Source: Neomonachus schauinslandi
Taxonomy: Eukaryota > Chordata > Mammalia > Carnivora > Phocidae
Direction: 5' to 3'
Length of the DNA: 64,000 nt
NCBI RefSeq assembly: GCF_002201575.2
Contig: NC_058405.1
Coordinates: 181,364,528 to 181,428,527, forward strand
In this document: positions 45,420-57,632 of the stretch, piece after piece
How the letters are laid out: each line of letters begins with the position of its first letter
Numbering within the stretch: the first letter of the stretch is position 1
Program-made: the position numbers and the translations under genes
Notes under the pieces: model-generated
What the model was told of the DNA's origin: nothing
Database searches by the model: none
Seen by the model: only the letters and a program-made list of their open reading frames with translations

Positions 45420-46571
45420 CTGACCACAGGGAGGAGGCAAAAAACTTCTTTCAGTCAAAGACAAATGTGACTGCAGGCTACCTGAGAGCTCCTTAAGAAA
45501 AGTAACTGAATGCAAGCAAGAGATGGAGGGAATCAGAAGAATAAAAAAGTCAACAATATCAGAAGCGAAACAGGGATTGTCTCACGGAGCCCCCAAGCTG
45601 GGAGACGGTGTAAATGGTGTTAGTAACTGTTAGACAAATGAGCCTACAGAAAGCCTTCCTTCCCTTCCAAGTCAGCCCTTTCGGAAGCAGGGGTTTATGG
45701 CTTTTCTTTGCATTGTCATCCCACTGCTTTAATATGATAGGTAGAAGGATGGATGGACGGGCGAACAGACACATAGATGACAGGCTTTTGAGAAAAATCT
45801 GGCTGATGGAAAAGGAATATTCACTCAATTAAATATTTAATCCTCTTTGAAAACAGGGGTCTACACCCAGGAAGTGAGTCCAAATTCTACTCCTACTTAG
45901 CTTCTACACTGCCTAGGGTATTTTTGAGCATTTTAATTTTTCCCAGCGTCAAATAGAATCCCATAATCTTTTAGCCCACCCTGACCAAAATCCTAAAGCT
46001 GTAAAGGCAGGGGGTTGGGTCTGTCTGAAGGAGCGCTAGGAGCTATTAGCAACATGATTGTCTGCCCTTTGCAAAAGCCCCAGCCCCAGCCGGCTCCAGT
46101 GAGACCCCACTCTGGGAAATACTGCCTTGCTGGACTTCGTCCCTGCCAAGTGCCAAGAGGAACGACATGTACTGGGAGCCGCACTTGAAGAGACTCTGCT
46201 TCTGTGTGTGCCAGACCTGGGCACAGTCACACTGGCCGGGGGCGCGGTGGTTCTCATGGCTGGTGCCAGAGACCACCGGGCAGCGTGAGATTCCCTCCGG
46301 CCGGAGGCTTCTGCACCCTCGTGCTCAGCACCATGCTGGCGCCGGCGCCTGGAGAGCCCCGCTGAGGGTCAGAGCGCGTCCCCAGAGAGCCCCGGCCCAG
46401 GCTGGGCCTGACAGCCCCGCAGCACCCACACCCCCCCGCCTTCCCCATCCGCCCGCCTGGCGGGGCTGCTAAGGGGCTTCAGCTCTGCCATTCTCTGGTC
46501 CGACGTCCCTCCGGAGCTGGCGGCATCTAAGGAAGGGAGGGTCACCATCCTTTGCCAGGATTTTCTCATAC
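45420..46571 (-). other. COL4A4: COL4A4 intron 40
   Basis: A 1.15-kb intron, AT-rich near exon 41 and GC-rich near exon 40 (46250-46470). No repeat or gene is recognised. Open frames there are composition artefacts. Confidence 0.85.
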
Positions 46572-46685
46572 CTCTTGGACCGTCGGGGCCAGGAGGTCCC
46601 TGATCTCCGGGGGGACCTGGGTCAGGAATGTCCCCTTTAGGAGCTCTTCCTGCGGCACCTGCAGGACCAGGGGATCCAGGTCTCC
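46572..46685 (-). CDS. COL4A4: COL4A4 exon 40: helix with imperfections
   Basis: A 114-bp exon, phase 1 to phase 1, acceptor cgtccctccccag, donor gtatgaga. It encodes RPGSPGPAGAAG, then RAPKGDIPDPG, PPGDQGPPGPDGPRG. The RAPKGDIPDPG stretch breaks the strict triplet pattern. From my partial recall the human chain may be one residue shorter here. Confidence 0.95.
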
Positions 46686-46775
46686 CTGGGGAGGGACGTG
46701 TTCAGATGTCAGCCTCCTCACGTTTGGAAGGTTCTGATTTAGTTATTAAGAGGGGCAAAGCATGCTGCGTCTTAC

Positions 46776-46904
46776 CTGGGGGGCCGGGGGGACCTCTTCC
46801 TCCAGAAAGGCCTGGGGGAGAAATTCCCGGGCTCCCAGGGTCTCCCATCTCCCCTTTCAGCCCGGGTACACCCACTGGACCAGGTGGGCCCACGTCGTGC
46901 AAAC
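46776..46904 (-). CDS. COL4A4: COL4A4 exon 39: Gly-X-Y helix
   Basis: A 129-bp exon, phase 1 to phase 1, acceptor ccctcgccaag, donor gtaagacg. It encodes LHDVGPPGPVGVPG, LKGEMGDPGSPG, ISPPGLSGGRGPPGPPG. LHDVG and ISPPG are small interruptions. Only 90 bp of intron separate it from exon 40, the shortest intron in the window. Confidence 0.96.
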
Positions 46905-48089
46905 CTTGGCGAGGGAAACAGCATTAGTACTGCGTCTTCTCCCTGTTTGTCCCTGTTGTGGCTCCTGGAAAAGAACTGCTTCCAGACGGGGTGACAGGGA
47001 CCCAACGGGTTGTGCTGAGACCGACCACCTGCTGCAGTGGTGGCCCCAAGGCTGAAAACTCTCCCTGGGTCAGCCGTTACGTACCCTCTTACGCCCCACC
47101 ACACCACAGGTCAGCCGCAGGTCAGCCATGGGCTTATTTTATGGTTATTTCCCCGGTTAAAACAAAACCAAAAAAACAACAGCGTATCAACGTTCCAACC
47201 TCTACCCCAGAGTGAAACCAAATGAGATCCAGCCATAAGGAATTATGAATACACTGGTTTGAAATTTAAGGTGGAAACTGGCATGTAAATAACCATTGCG
47301 GAGTTTCACACTGAAACGGGAGAACATCACTGGTTTCTTGAGGGAGGCACACATTTTATCAGGCTCTGTGGAGGAGCCTCTAAAATGAATCCAATGTGAT
47401 CTAAATTAATTCTTGGCCTTCCACACTGTATCAAGATTCTGTCTCTCTCCAGCAATTGCGTCAAACCCGGTGGTGCGACAATCCAACCCCCTGCCCAAGC
47501 ACCCTCAAACCTCCATGTCTGAGTCCATCTGCCCTGTCTGGTTGTGGGCTGTTTTTCTGAGACACTTAAGCAACAAAGGAGCACTATATTAAGATACCAG
47601 AACAAGCTCCAATGCAGTTGTTGATGATTAGCCTGTTTGGGATAGCAAAGATAACAGCGACTTGTTCAGGTCATTTGTTTAAGCAGCAGCCCATTGGGGG
47701 CGCAAAAAGTACTCATTAGACCCACGTGGTCGTACTTGCCATCACTACACTGAATCCCAAAAAGACAAAACCTCCCAACTATCTGTTATTTGTAACATTT
47801 AAAATTCGAGTTCCACCTATGCAATTATTCAGAATATTTTTAGCAGAGAGATAATCCCAAGCAACATCAACAGAAGTCACTGGTAACCATCTATTCCTTC
47901 TTAAATTGGGTTTTCTCAGGGGTCCTTTTTAGAGAAGTCGTCTTCAGTACTAAGAACAGTCCAATACTGTGTCTCTCAGGTAAGCCAATTTCTTAGTTCC
48001 GCACCCCAAATCCTGTGTAGTGAAGGAATACCACCAGCATCTGAGGCTGCTGACTGCAGTTCAATCTTTTGCAAAGGATTTTCTCTTAC
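46905..48089 (-). other. COL4A4: COL4A4 intron 38
   Basis: A 1.2-kb intron with no clear repeat and no gene. Confidence 0.85.
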
Positions 48090-48161
48090 CTGAAGTGCCT
48101 TTGGCTCCTTTCTGACCCTTTAAGCCATGTAAGCCGTTCAGACCGGGTGACCCGGAGGGAC
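48090..48161 (-). CDS. COL4A4: COL4A4 exon 38: Gly-X-Y helix
   Basis: A 72-bp exon, phase 1 to phase 1, acceptor gatgtgtttcag, donor gtaagagaa. It encodes 24 residues of Gly-X-Y: PSGSPGLNGLHG, LKGQKGAKGTSG. It matches the human alpha-4 segment as I recall it (PSGSPGLNGLHGLKGQKG). Confidence 0.96.
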
Positions 48162-49044
48162 CTGAAACACATCACAGGCCTGTGACCCACCAGGGAAGAT
48201 CCAGTGTTGAAGTTCACCGGCCATCGGGCCCAGGCACGCCCAGGGGACGACTCGCTGATGGCCACCGACAGATTGTCCAGGCGGGAGCCATGAGGTCGCA
48301 CTGTCTAGATGTCATTATCAAGGCTAAATCCATGCCAGTGGTTATTACTTAACACATTCATTTGATGGACATTTTCTGCAAGACAGCTTAACACATTTCT
48401 TTGGTTTTACCATACTTCTCTTGGTTTATGACCATCTCTCTCTCTATCCAGATACAGTCTAGAATTACTGAATCTTGGTGTAGGAAGGGACCTTCGGTTC
48501 TAGGACAATGAACTCATCCTAGACGAGAGAAAAGAGATTGGACTAGAGCAAAACCAGGCCTCCTTCCTCCCAGGCTCAGAACCTGTCCACTCCACCATGG
48601 TCTGTAGATACTAATTTCTTCAGGATCTAGTCAGGTAAATGTAGTAAGACAATAAGGACAGGTGGAGTCTGTGACAAACTGGGGAATACATGACCTACCT
48701 AACTTTTCTTCAAGTACCATACTACTCAGAAAGAAGAAGCTTGCAGGGCAACTTTGGTTGGCGCTATTTCTTTGCCACTACTTCTTTCAAAACAAACCAC
48801 TCTGATAGCTCTTTATTGAAACTAAATTTATTTCATAACGATCACTGAAAATTCCTCTCTCTGTAATTAGGTATGATCTCTTTCTGCCAGGCATCAGTGT
48901 AGTCCTCCAAGGAGATATCTACCAGCCTGACTTCACGTGAACACTGAACACCTATCAATCTATAGATTCATAAATATATAAATGTTTAAAGTATCTATAA
49001 TACATTTATATTATAACATATAGATATATAAGTGTATAGATTTA

Positions 49045-49120
49045 TAGGGAGGGAGTAAAGGAAGGAAACAAGGGACAGACAGAGGGAAGGACAGAGGGAG
49101 GAAAGGAAGAAGGCAGACGA
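49045..49120 (+). repeat. purine-rich low-complexity tract
   Basis: Almost pure A/G (gggagggagtaaaggaagg and following), able in principle to form triplex DNA. It is probably a decayed (GGAA)n microsatellite. Confidence 0.8.
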
Positions 49121-52048
49121 CTGAGACGTACAGAACATTTCTGGGAGCTGAGCCCTCTGCCAGGTGATTCATACACGTCTTGTCTCACTGATTTGGGGGA
49201 AAGAATCTTCTCCCCAGCCCCTGGCCAAACCTGGTGACCTTCCAAATTCACTGGTGGATCTTTATTGGAGGCTGAGAGCCAGCCAGCCCCTCACTCAGTT
49301 TAGGGCCACATTCCTGTCCTTTGCAATCGTAATGCCTTAGCAAACATCAAATGGCCCTCAGCTACCCCATGATACCTACACAGAGCTCCCCGATGCCCTT
49401 CTGCTGGTGCCTGTCGCACACCATGCCACAAGCAAGTCTTTGGGTGACTGGATTACTTGGGTAAATTAATTGAGTGCAAAATAAAGTCTTATTAGTCATC
49501 CCATGCCCCCATTTAGCATGTCTCCTGACACACAGTTGGTGTTCAATACGTGTTGGTTGAACGGGTGAGTGGATGCATGAATGAGTGAGTGAGAAAATTT
49601 TCCACAGGGAGGGCTGGGACGTGAATGGGTGGAAAGAAAGCTGTGGGAGGGAGGGGGTACAATGTCTATTTGCACGTTACATGGTCTTTGGTAGATTTAT
49701 GGGAGGAATAAGATTTGATTAAGTTAGAGGCATCCATTTGTGTATAAATAATTTAAGTGCTAATTATTATCTACTCATTAACGCAAGTCCTCTGTGGGCT
49801 TCTTATTAAAAGACAGAACACTAAGCTAGTTCCACTCTATTTATTATCAGTACTTGAAATGGACATTATTCTATTTTTAAACTCAAACTTTAGATTGGTG
49901 CAAATGAGCCATATTCTCTCATCCCCACCCAAAAAAAAAAAAAAAAATGGGAATGCACCCTTATTTTTCCTAAAGCTCTTATTTCCTAACCACTTTTCAC
50001 AGTTCTGGCTGAGTTTATTTTTCAATCCTCTTTCCTCTTAATGAGCCATCCTTTCAAGTCTGCACCAAAAGCACACACAGACCTTCTTCATCTGCCAAAT
50101 CTGGATATTTATTGCAATCTATCTGAAATGATAATAAATTTTTTGAGAACACTTTGCTATTTCAATGTGTTTTGATCTCCAGCTGGAGCCACCAAGATTG
50201 ATGGCTTGGGGGACTTAGCTGGGGTGGAATGTCTCAGCTTCTGCCAACTCTCCATTGTCCCATCAACGCATCCAGATCCCGGGCTGTCACAGGCCCAGGC
50301 CCTCACCATTGTTGAACTGGCCGACCCTTATCTGACCCAATGTTATCTTTCTAAATCGAATGCAGCTACATCTGGGTAGGATTTTAAGGGCAATTTTTCC
50401 TTTTTACTGAAAGCTTTTTATCAATCCCATCTCTAAATCAGAAAGTTGTTCATGCATAAAATATATACAGTGCAGATGAGAGGCAATTAGGCTAACAAAG
50501 CACATTCCTTGGTAATGAGGATTTTTTATTCACCTCTCTGGCCGTCCTCCTGCTTAACACCCTTCACGTAAGGCTGCACCTCCCTATGCTCATGGGACAG
50601 CACGCGCTCCCCCCAGTCAGAGAATCGAAACTCTTGCCCCAGCCCTAAGGGGAATCACAGCCTCCATCCCAGTTAGCCAGCCCACTCAGAGACTGGGTTC
50701 TCACTGAGGTTTTCTTTTGTTCTAAAGCCTGAAAATGCTACTCTATCCCCGGTGGCCTTTGTACAGGTTTATGCTTTAAATGGGGTGACCATCTCATCCC
50801 TGTGCATGGGGGACTTGCCCAGTTCTGGCATCCTGAGGCACCCCTCCATCCCAGGCAAACCCGACAGCTGGTCACCCGAACGTGAAAGCCAATGGGAAAG
50901 GGACCCACGTAACTACAGGTAATGGTCGAACACCGTTGAAAACATATCAAAACAGATTCTGAAATAAGATATATATGATTTTTGGTTCAGAAACTACATG
51001 AGTGCCTACTGAGGAGAGGCACAAGAGCATAAAGACATGGTCTCCTAAGCCCCAGAGCTTCTGTCCCCAAATGTCCTCGGTGACAACTGCTGACAAGACA
51101 ATGGAGAGCACGAGAGAAGCAGTCCCTGACCTGACAGAACAAATGGGCAATTACTTCAGGAGCGGTAAGTGCTGTGGGGGCAGGGCTGGAAGGACACTCC
51201 TCTCAATGGAGAAGAGGGGAGAACATTCCCATGACTTCCACAGCTGTAACATGCATGGCACTTCTTTCCAGATAAACGACATTTCTAGGTGCCTTTATTT
51301 CTGAGGAAACATTTCGCTTGCCACCAGCCAAAACACCCCAATCCACATCGTTATGGTTGTTGCCATGGAGCAGACAGTTGTCTTTAGGTTTTCATTATTC
51401 CAATCTCATGAACGCCTAACAAGGAACCGAGTGTCTTCCCTTTAGAGGGCATATGTGCTTGAACTTAATTTAAATCTACAAATCAAGCCCTTTTTAGCAT
51501 ATGTTTAAGTTAGAGTTTAAATCTGACTGAACACAAGCAGGACTCAGAATCCACATGGCTGTTCCAGCAGAACAAACAACTTTGGAGTTCAACAGCTGGT
51601 TTGTTCAAACAAGATAATCAGTCCCCTTGACTTATTTAGAACATACTTCAAATATTTAGTTTCTCAGATCAAAGTGTTTCTGCTGGAGTACAGTTCATTT
51701 TTATATCAGCATGATAAACTGCAACAATGGATTTATATTGTGGACGTTTTTGTTTTCAGGAATGTATTCGCGGTTTGGTCGGGTTGGGTTGGGTTTTTAA
51801 AGACCGGTCGTTCATTGGGCAGTTTGCAGAGACACAGTGTCCCTGCGTGGCCAGGAAGCACCACTGCCGCGTCCGTCTGTGTGTTGGGGTGAGTATTTGG
51901 GTTGACAGAGTCACTGCCTCACCTTCTCGTGACAAACTCATTATTTTATAGCACAGAACTCCAATGTGGCTGGAGATTATTTTTCGAGTAATTCTGTTAC
52001 TCAGTCAACGTCATTGGCTATTAGTTTTTAAATAACATATCATAGTGA

Positions 52049-52243
52049 GGGCGCCTGGGTGGCTCAGTTGGTTAAGCGACTGCCTTCGGCTCAGGTCATG
52101 ATCCTGGAGTCCCGGGATCGAGTCCCGCATCGGGCTCCCTGCTCGGCAGGGAGTCTGCTTCTCCCTCTGACCCTCCTCCCTCTCATGCTCTCTGTCTCTC
52201 ATTCGCTCTCTCAAATAAATTAATAAAATCTTTAAAAAAAAAA
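52049..52243 (+). repeat. young CAN SINE with 15-nt target-site duplication
   Basis: Nearly identical to the copy at 43728-43927. The flanking repeat aacatatcatagtga lies at 52034-52048 and 52244-52258. Recent insertion, + orientation. Confidence 0.96.
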
Positions 52244-53644
52244 AACATATCATAGTGAAATTATGTGATAAATGCAAACTAATTCAAGGGCAGGACAAAT
52301 CAACAACAGCAACCTGAGCCCAGTGATTTTAGTCAAACTGAGTGTCTATTGTTATGGCACTGAGAGGTTTGAAAATCCTTGCTATTTTTATTAAACTAGG
52401 AGGGTGAGATGAAGGGGAAATGCAGTAGGAGTGGTTAATAATGGAAAAGTTTTCTTTTGGGTTTTTACCAATTTCATCGTCCAGACACTCGAAAAAGTGT
52501 CCGAGGACACCCCACCGAGGCTACAGGGATTTTCCAGGGACAGCAAACAGCCACAATCACTAGATAAACTTTTAATGTTAAAAAAATTACGGCATTGCTT
52601 GAAATCCTAAATTTATCACAAATCACTGGACTTTGCATTAAATGTCAATGAAGAGGGAGAAGAACAGTACAAAGATGTCTTGTTTAGTTATGGGAACCAG
52701 AAGCCAAGTAATATTTGGCCATATGGAAATACATAAGTACCAGCGCTCCAAAATAAAGGGCCTCCCTCTCTGCAGAATACTGCCATGTCACACATACCAC
52801 ACTACTGTGTGTTGGAAAACAAACATGATTTGAAAGCTATTTGGTGAGGGTAGCGATGAAAGCGTGGAAAATTTTAATTTGGATTTTCAAAACAATAAAA
52901 CAATGAAGCCCAAAGGAGGGGTTTCCAACTCTTCCGAGTGGAGGTAATTTCCATTTGGCCAAAATTTAGTACATGGATGAGTCACCTAGCAGAAGCTAAG
53001 GGGAGGAAGGAGGAGAGAGAGGAGCTTAGTTGTAGAAATCTACTAAGTAAGGCTTGACCCTTCGTCTGCTTATTCAAGTGAAGACCCTCAACTTCATAGC
53101 TATTAGCTCAGTTGTCCATTCTTCTACTTGTCCAGTCCTCTATTAATTTATTCACAAACTTAAAAATACTTACAATAACCATCCAGGAGATTTACTGGGT
53201 ATCCACTGGGTGCCAAGGATACAAAAATCATATTCTACTTGGTGAGAAAGACCTCTAAACATACAAATGTGTAGGACATAGGTGCCACGCTAGAAGTATA
53301 TACAAAGTACCCAGGAAAAACATTTTTTTTTTTCTAAAATGGGAAAAAATGGACTGAAGAGGAGTAAGGACTATGGAGGAATGGAGGGGCATGAAGCTTT
53401 GTTAACAACAAATAAATATGACGTACGATAGGATATATGGTATTATTGTAACCAAACTTATAACCAGTTTACTATTACCCATAAAGACCAAAAATTCAAC
53501 CAGGAAAAAATGTTTTTTTAACCTAACAAAGATAAAGAATACCGGTAACTCTTTCTCCATAGCATTTTTCTTCTTTTCCTTCCACTTATCACAATTGGTA
53601 AATGTAGATTTATTTACACGTTTGTTTTTAATACGTCTCCACGA

Positions 53645-53745
53645 CTACACTGTGAGATCCCTGAAGGCAAGAACAAGGTCTCTTCTCTTCAGAATTGTAC
53701 ACCTAGTGTCTCACACACAATTTGGAACATAATAGGAGCTTAACT
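53645..53745 (+). repeat. L2 3' fragment
   Basis: 'ctgtgagatccctgaaggca', 'gaacaaggtctcttctcttc', 'ttggaacataataggagctt' resemble the L2 end. Confidence 0.55.
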
Positions 53746-54007
53746 ATCCAAGGAGACAGTAAGTGAAGAGGCCTAAACGTTACGGAAAACACTGGGGGAA
53801 ATGCTCTCAACAAAGGCAGCACCGTATTTTGGTAGAAGGCAAGTGGAGAGCCTAGATGAGCTGCCTGAAGCTCTGAGTGAGAAAGAAGAGGAAAGAGTTG
53901 ATGGGCATGTGGGAAAGAGTAAGGAGCCATGACCAACAGAGGTGACATGCAGCGCAAGAAAGGCGCTGTTGATTTGCCCTCATGGGTGGGGTTTCCTTTC
54001 CACTCAC

Positions 54008-54115
54008 CTTTTATTCCTGGAAGACCTGAGGCCCCTGGATCTCCCCTCATGCCTCTTGGCCCAGGATCCCCTCTTTCTCCTGGAGGCCCCTGCAGCCCAG
54101 GCACCCCTTGATTAC
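54008..54115 (-). CDS. COL4A4: COL4A4 exon 37: Gly-X-Y helix with two RGD
   Basis: A 108-bp exon, phase 1 to phase 1, acceptor tctctcatcctcag, donor gtgagtgg. It encodes 36 residues of perfect Gly-X-Y: NQGVPGLQGPPG, ERGDPGPRGMRG, DPGASGLPGIKG. Two Arg-Gly-Asp tripeptides occur in it. Such helix-buried RGDs are usually cryptic. Confidence 0.96.
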
Positions 54116-54721
54116 CTGAGGATGAGAGAGGGAGGTTCTGCAGACACCCACATGAGATAGGAGCTACCTTAATGGGGAAGGTCATCTGTGCTCTTAACAG
54201 ATGGGTAATTGGGAACATTGTCATCACTTTTTTCCCCTAGACCGCCTAACTCTAGAGAGAAAAGCACACTTAACCTCAGACGCAGCAAATCACTTTGGAA
54301 TGATTACCGCTGCCATTTATAATTTTAAACTTTCACTATATTCTGAATCGGCAAGATGAGGAGCCATTAACATGTTGTGCTGTCAATGTGATATGTGTCT
54401 TAAGTCTAAAGGAGAAAAGAAAACCAGCATCTGAGTCGCAGGGGGATTAAGGAGGGATGGAAAGGAGCTTTTATCTGTCAGCCCCTCACTTTGCGCCTGG
54501 CACCTTGCTAGGCTCTTAACAGGTGTTGTCTTGGTTTACTCCCAGACCAACCCACTGGGATTGGACTAGCTCCACCCTATGGGTGAGGAACAGTAAGTGT
54601 GAGTGACTTGTCCAAAGTCACAGATCTGGGAAGTGGCAGAGTCTAAGCGAAGGTTGGCTCTTTCTGATAACCTAGAAGATAGATGAGTGCTCTGGAAATT
54701 TCCAGGCTCCTTTCAAAATAC
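54116..54721 (-). other. COL4A4: COL4A4 intron 36
   Basis: A 606-bp intron containing a reverse MIR (54475-54640). Nothing else is seen. Confidence 0.88.
54475..54640 (-). repeat. MIR SINE, reverse
   Basis: 'cgcctggcaccttgctaggc', 'tgacttgtccaaagtcacag', 'gggaagtggcagagtctaag' are reverse MIR. Confidence 0.8.
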
Positions 54722-54829
54722 CTGGACACCCTGGTGGTCCGGAGGTACCAGGTAGTCCTGGACTTCCTGGTGGTCCTGTGGGCCCTTGAACACCGGGCAA
54801 GCCCTGCTCCCCGGGTGCTCCGGGATGTC
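54722..54829 (-). CDS. COL4A4: COL4A4 exon 36: Gly-X-Y helix
   Basis: A 108-bp exon, phase 1 to phase 1, acceptor gattcttctttctttag, donor gtattttg. It encodes HPGAPGEQGLPG, VQGPTGPPGSPG, LPGTSGPPGCPG, an uninterrupted helix with one cysteine near its end. EQGLPGVQGPTGPPG matches recalled human alpha-4. Confidence 0.96.
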
Positions 54830-55109
54830 CTAAAGAAAGAAGAATCAAACATCTGAGTAATTGTGGATTGGTCTTTGAGGCGGGGCATCTATAAAACCTC
54901 CAACTTCAGCACCTGACATTATTTTCTAGTAGTATTTGTTACTTGTTGAAAAGATAACACTAAGGAAGGATACAAAACACCTTTAATCCTACCACCTTAA
55001 TACAATTTCTCATGTGTATAACAATGTGCAAATAAGACCCACAATTTTATATTCTGATTTTTTAAATTAGCATCATATTATAAGTAATTTTCCAAATTTG
55101 CTATTATTT

Positions 55110-55283
55110 TCTTCTTCTTCTCCTCCTCCTCCTCCTCCTCCTCCTTCTTCTTCTTATTATTAAAGTAGGCTCCATGCCCAGCGTGGAGTCCAACACAGGG
55201 CTTGAATTCACAACCCTGAGACCAAGACCTGAGCTGAGATCAAGAGTCAAATGTTTAACCAACTGAGCCACCCAGGCACCCCT
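55110..55283 (-). repeat. CAN SINE, reverse, with (TCC)n tail
   Basis: Ends 'actgagccacccaggcaccc', the SINE head reversed. Its tail side has become a TTC/TCC microsatellite (about 55110-55157) instead of the usual AAATAAA. Confidence 0.9.
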
Positions 55284-56929
55284 CTAATTGTTGTTTTGAA
55301 ATGACCAGCTGATAGCTTATTGGGTTAATCTTAATTAAATTAATTAACCTAATTTTCTCTTACTATTAGCCATTCAAGTTATTTCTCTTTGCTGTTATGC
55401 ATAATGATCTTTATATATTTTTAATCCATTTTTCTCAAATTATTTCCTTAGGAAAAATTCCTAGGCATAGAATTTCTAGGTTATATTTTGGTTCATTTTT
55501 ATGCATTTTAAGCTGCTGAAGTATTTTAAAGTAAATCACAGGCATCATGGAATTCCATCCCTAAATACTTCAGGAGGTATGCCTGAAAAAACCATTTTTC
55601 TACATGGCCAAAATAACATCATCGCAGCCAAGAAAATTAATACCAATTGTTAATATCATCCCGTACTCATTCCATACTTGAGTTCCCCCACTTGGGCCCT
55701 TAATGTCCTTCACAGCTGGTTTCTCCACACTGACTCTCATTCCAGAAACACACATTGTGTCTGGTGGCTACATCCCTTAAGTTAAAGGAAACAATCTACT
55801 ACAGTCTCTATCTCAGGACAGAGACTTGCTGACGAGAACAGTTCAGCTGCTGTTTAGTCTTTCAGAATAGACCATTCTGTTCTCGACAGAGGTGGCCAGG
55901 TGGTTTGGGTAAGTGCTGCCCGAATGCACACCACTGCGCGTAACTGGTTACAGCAACTGTAAGTGCCTGCCCTGTGCTCACTGGGGACTTGTGAGTTTGT
56001 TGGTTTGTTTTCCTGCTAATTCAGTAAGAAGAAAATAACTCAGACTTCCTTTAGTTACATTTCTTTGATTACTACAGAAGATGACTATTTCCCCTTGTTT
56101 ATTTACAATGTATTACTTTGATACAATTCAGATTTACAGGATAACCCAATAGTCCATACTGAAATTAGCCAGTTGAATCTGCAAATAAAATATATGCCTC
56201 TGGATTTACAAACCCGTGGTGGGAGGCACAGTCATTATTTATTAGAACACACATGAAACAAGCCTGTGTTAGTCTATACCTGGTCCCTGATCAGCTTTAA
56301 GATCTATGAGCCTCACTGTGTGTTATTTTATTTATCCTGAAAAGGTACCTTTTCTGCAGTAAAGGTACAACAGTGTTATTCTCATTTCCAAATGGAAAGA
56401 CTGAGGCTTGCCTCCCCAGTTGCACCTGTGTTAAGAACAGAGCTTCTGAGTTAATCTGTGCCGAATTTTCTCGCTGAATTGAATGGGGTGATGGGGGGGT
56501 AGAACTAAACCCAGTACAATCATTTAAAATCCCCTGAGACAGGCAGCAGCTCTATGCCTTCTCGTTGGGCTCATTCAAATTCAATCAATGCAGCTTTTCC
56601 CAGTCAATGGAACTTGTGTATTTAGGTAAACTCTGTGCTGGTGAATAACATATGATGTAATTTGGAAATTTTAAGCTAAAGCTATGGCATATGAGAAAGG
56701 GAACAGATTAAATGGTGATAACTGCAGGACACCAGGGAAATTAGGCTAAGGCAAATTTTCTTGAAAAAGTTAGCCTAAGTGTAAAATAACTCAGATTTAT
56801 AATTTTTCACTTAAAATACTAGATAATACCAAGGCTTCCATTTTGGACTAGTTTCAGCTTATAAAATCTTACTGTCTTAATGGTTTACATAAAAATATCA
56901 GTAAAGGTGGAATTTTCAGTTTACCCCCT

Positions 56930-57090
56930 GCTTTCAAGGAATCTTATTTGATCCTCAGAACAATCCTATAATTATGCATGGGGCCAGTTTACAGGTGAGG
57001 AAACGGAGCTCAAAGATGATAAGCAACTTGCCCAAGACCACACGGACAGTAATAATGGAGACTGACTTTGAACCACTGGTTTCCCTTCTT
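56930..57090 (-). repeat. MIR SINE, reverse
   Basis: 'cctcagaacaatcctataat', 'ttacaggtgaggaaacggag', 'caacttgcccaagaccacac' are reverse MIR. Confidence 0.85.
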
Positions 57091-57436
57091 AAGGCTTCTT
57101 TCTCACTCTGGTAATTATTATGAACCCCCATAATGTTAAGCTCAAAACTATTTTCCCTTCCAAATGTACACTTCAGCTGCACACTTTGGTTAAAATACTA
57201 TATTATTATCTTTATCTATTTGACCATGTCAGAGGGAAAAGACCAATATGAAAGAGAGTGGGAAAGTTCTTCCCATTGTAATAGCTTGTTTTTCTGTTGG
57301 ACTTCTATTTTAGCAATCTTATGGCATAAAAACAAACAAAAATTTCAGATAATACTTCTGCTCATATATTCTTTCTGTTGTATGTAATGAAACATGACTA
57401 ATGTCGAAGACAATTCTAAGATAACGCACAAAACGA

Positions 57437-57632
57437 TGGGCACCTGGGTGGCTCAGTCAGTTGGGTGGCTGACTCTTGATTTCAGCTCAGGTCATGATCT
57501 CAGGGTCCTGGGATCCAGCCCCGAGTCGGGCTCCAAGCCCAATGGGCAGTCTGCCTGAGATTCTCTCTCTCTCCCTCTCCCTCTGGCCCTCCTCCCACTC
57601 TCCCTCTCTCTCTCAAATACATAAATTTAAAA
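57437..57632 (+). repeat. CAN SINE
   Basis: Head 'gggcacctgggtggctcagt', CT-rich middle, tail 'ctctcaaatacataaattta'. Confidence 0.92.

Larger units (their letters stand above)
48162..54007 (-). other. COL4A4: COL4A4 intron 37
   Basis: A 5.8-kb intron. It contains a purine-rich tract (about 49045-49120), an L2-like tail near 49505-49590, a young CAN SINE (52049-52243) and an L2 fragment (53645-53745). The AT-rich stretch 49740-50540 shows no recognised element. No additional collagen exon is visible, and exons 37 and 38 join in phase. Confidence 0.85.

Noticed and set aside
52049..52243. tRNA-like A/B box sequences in the CAN SINEs as tRNA genes
   Set aside because: They are SINE heads with CT-rich and A-rich tails and target-site duplications. 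No cloverleaf-competent tRNA gene was found.
48162..54007. Possible missed collagen exon in the long intron 37
   Set aside because: I saw no Gly-X-Y frame with splice sites, and exons 37 and 38 join in phase and match the order recalled for the human protein.
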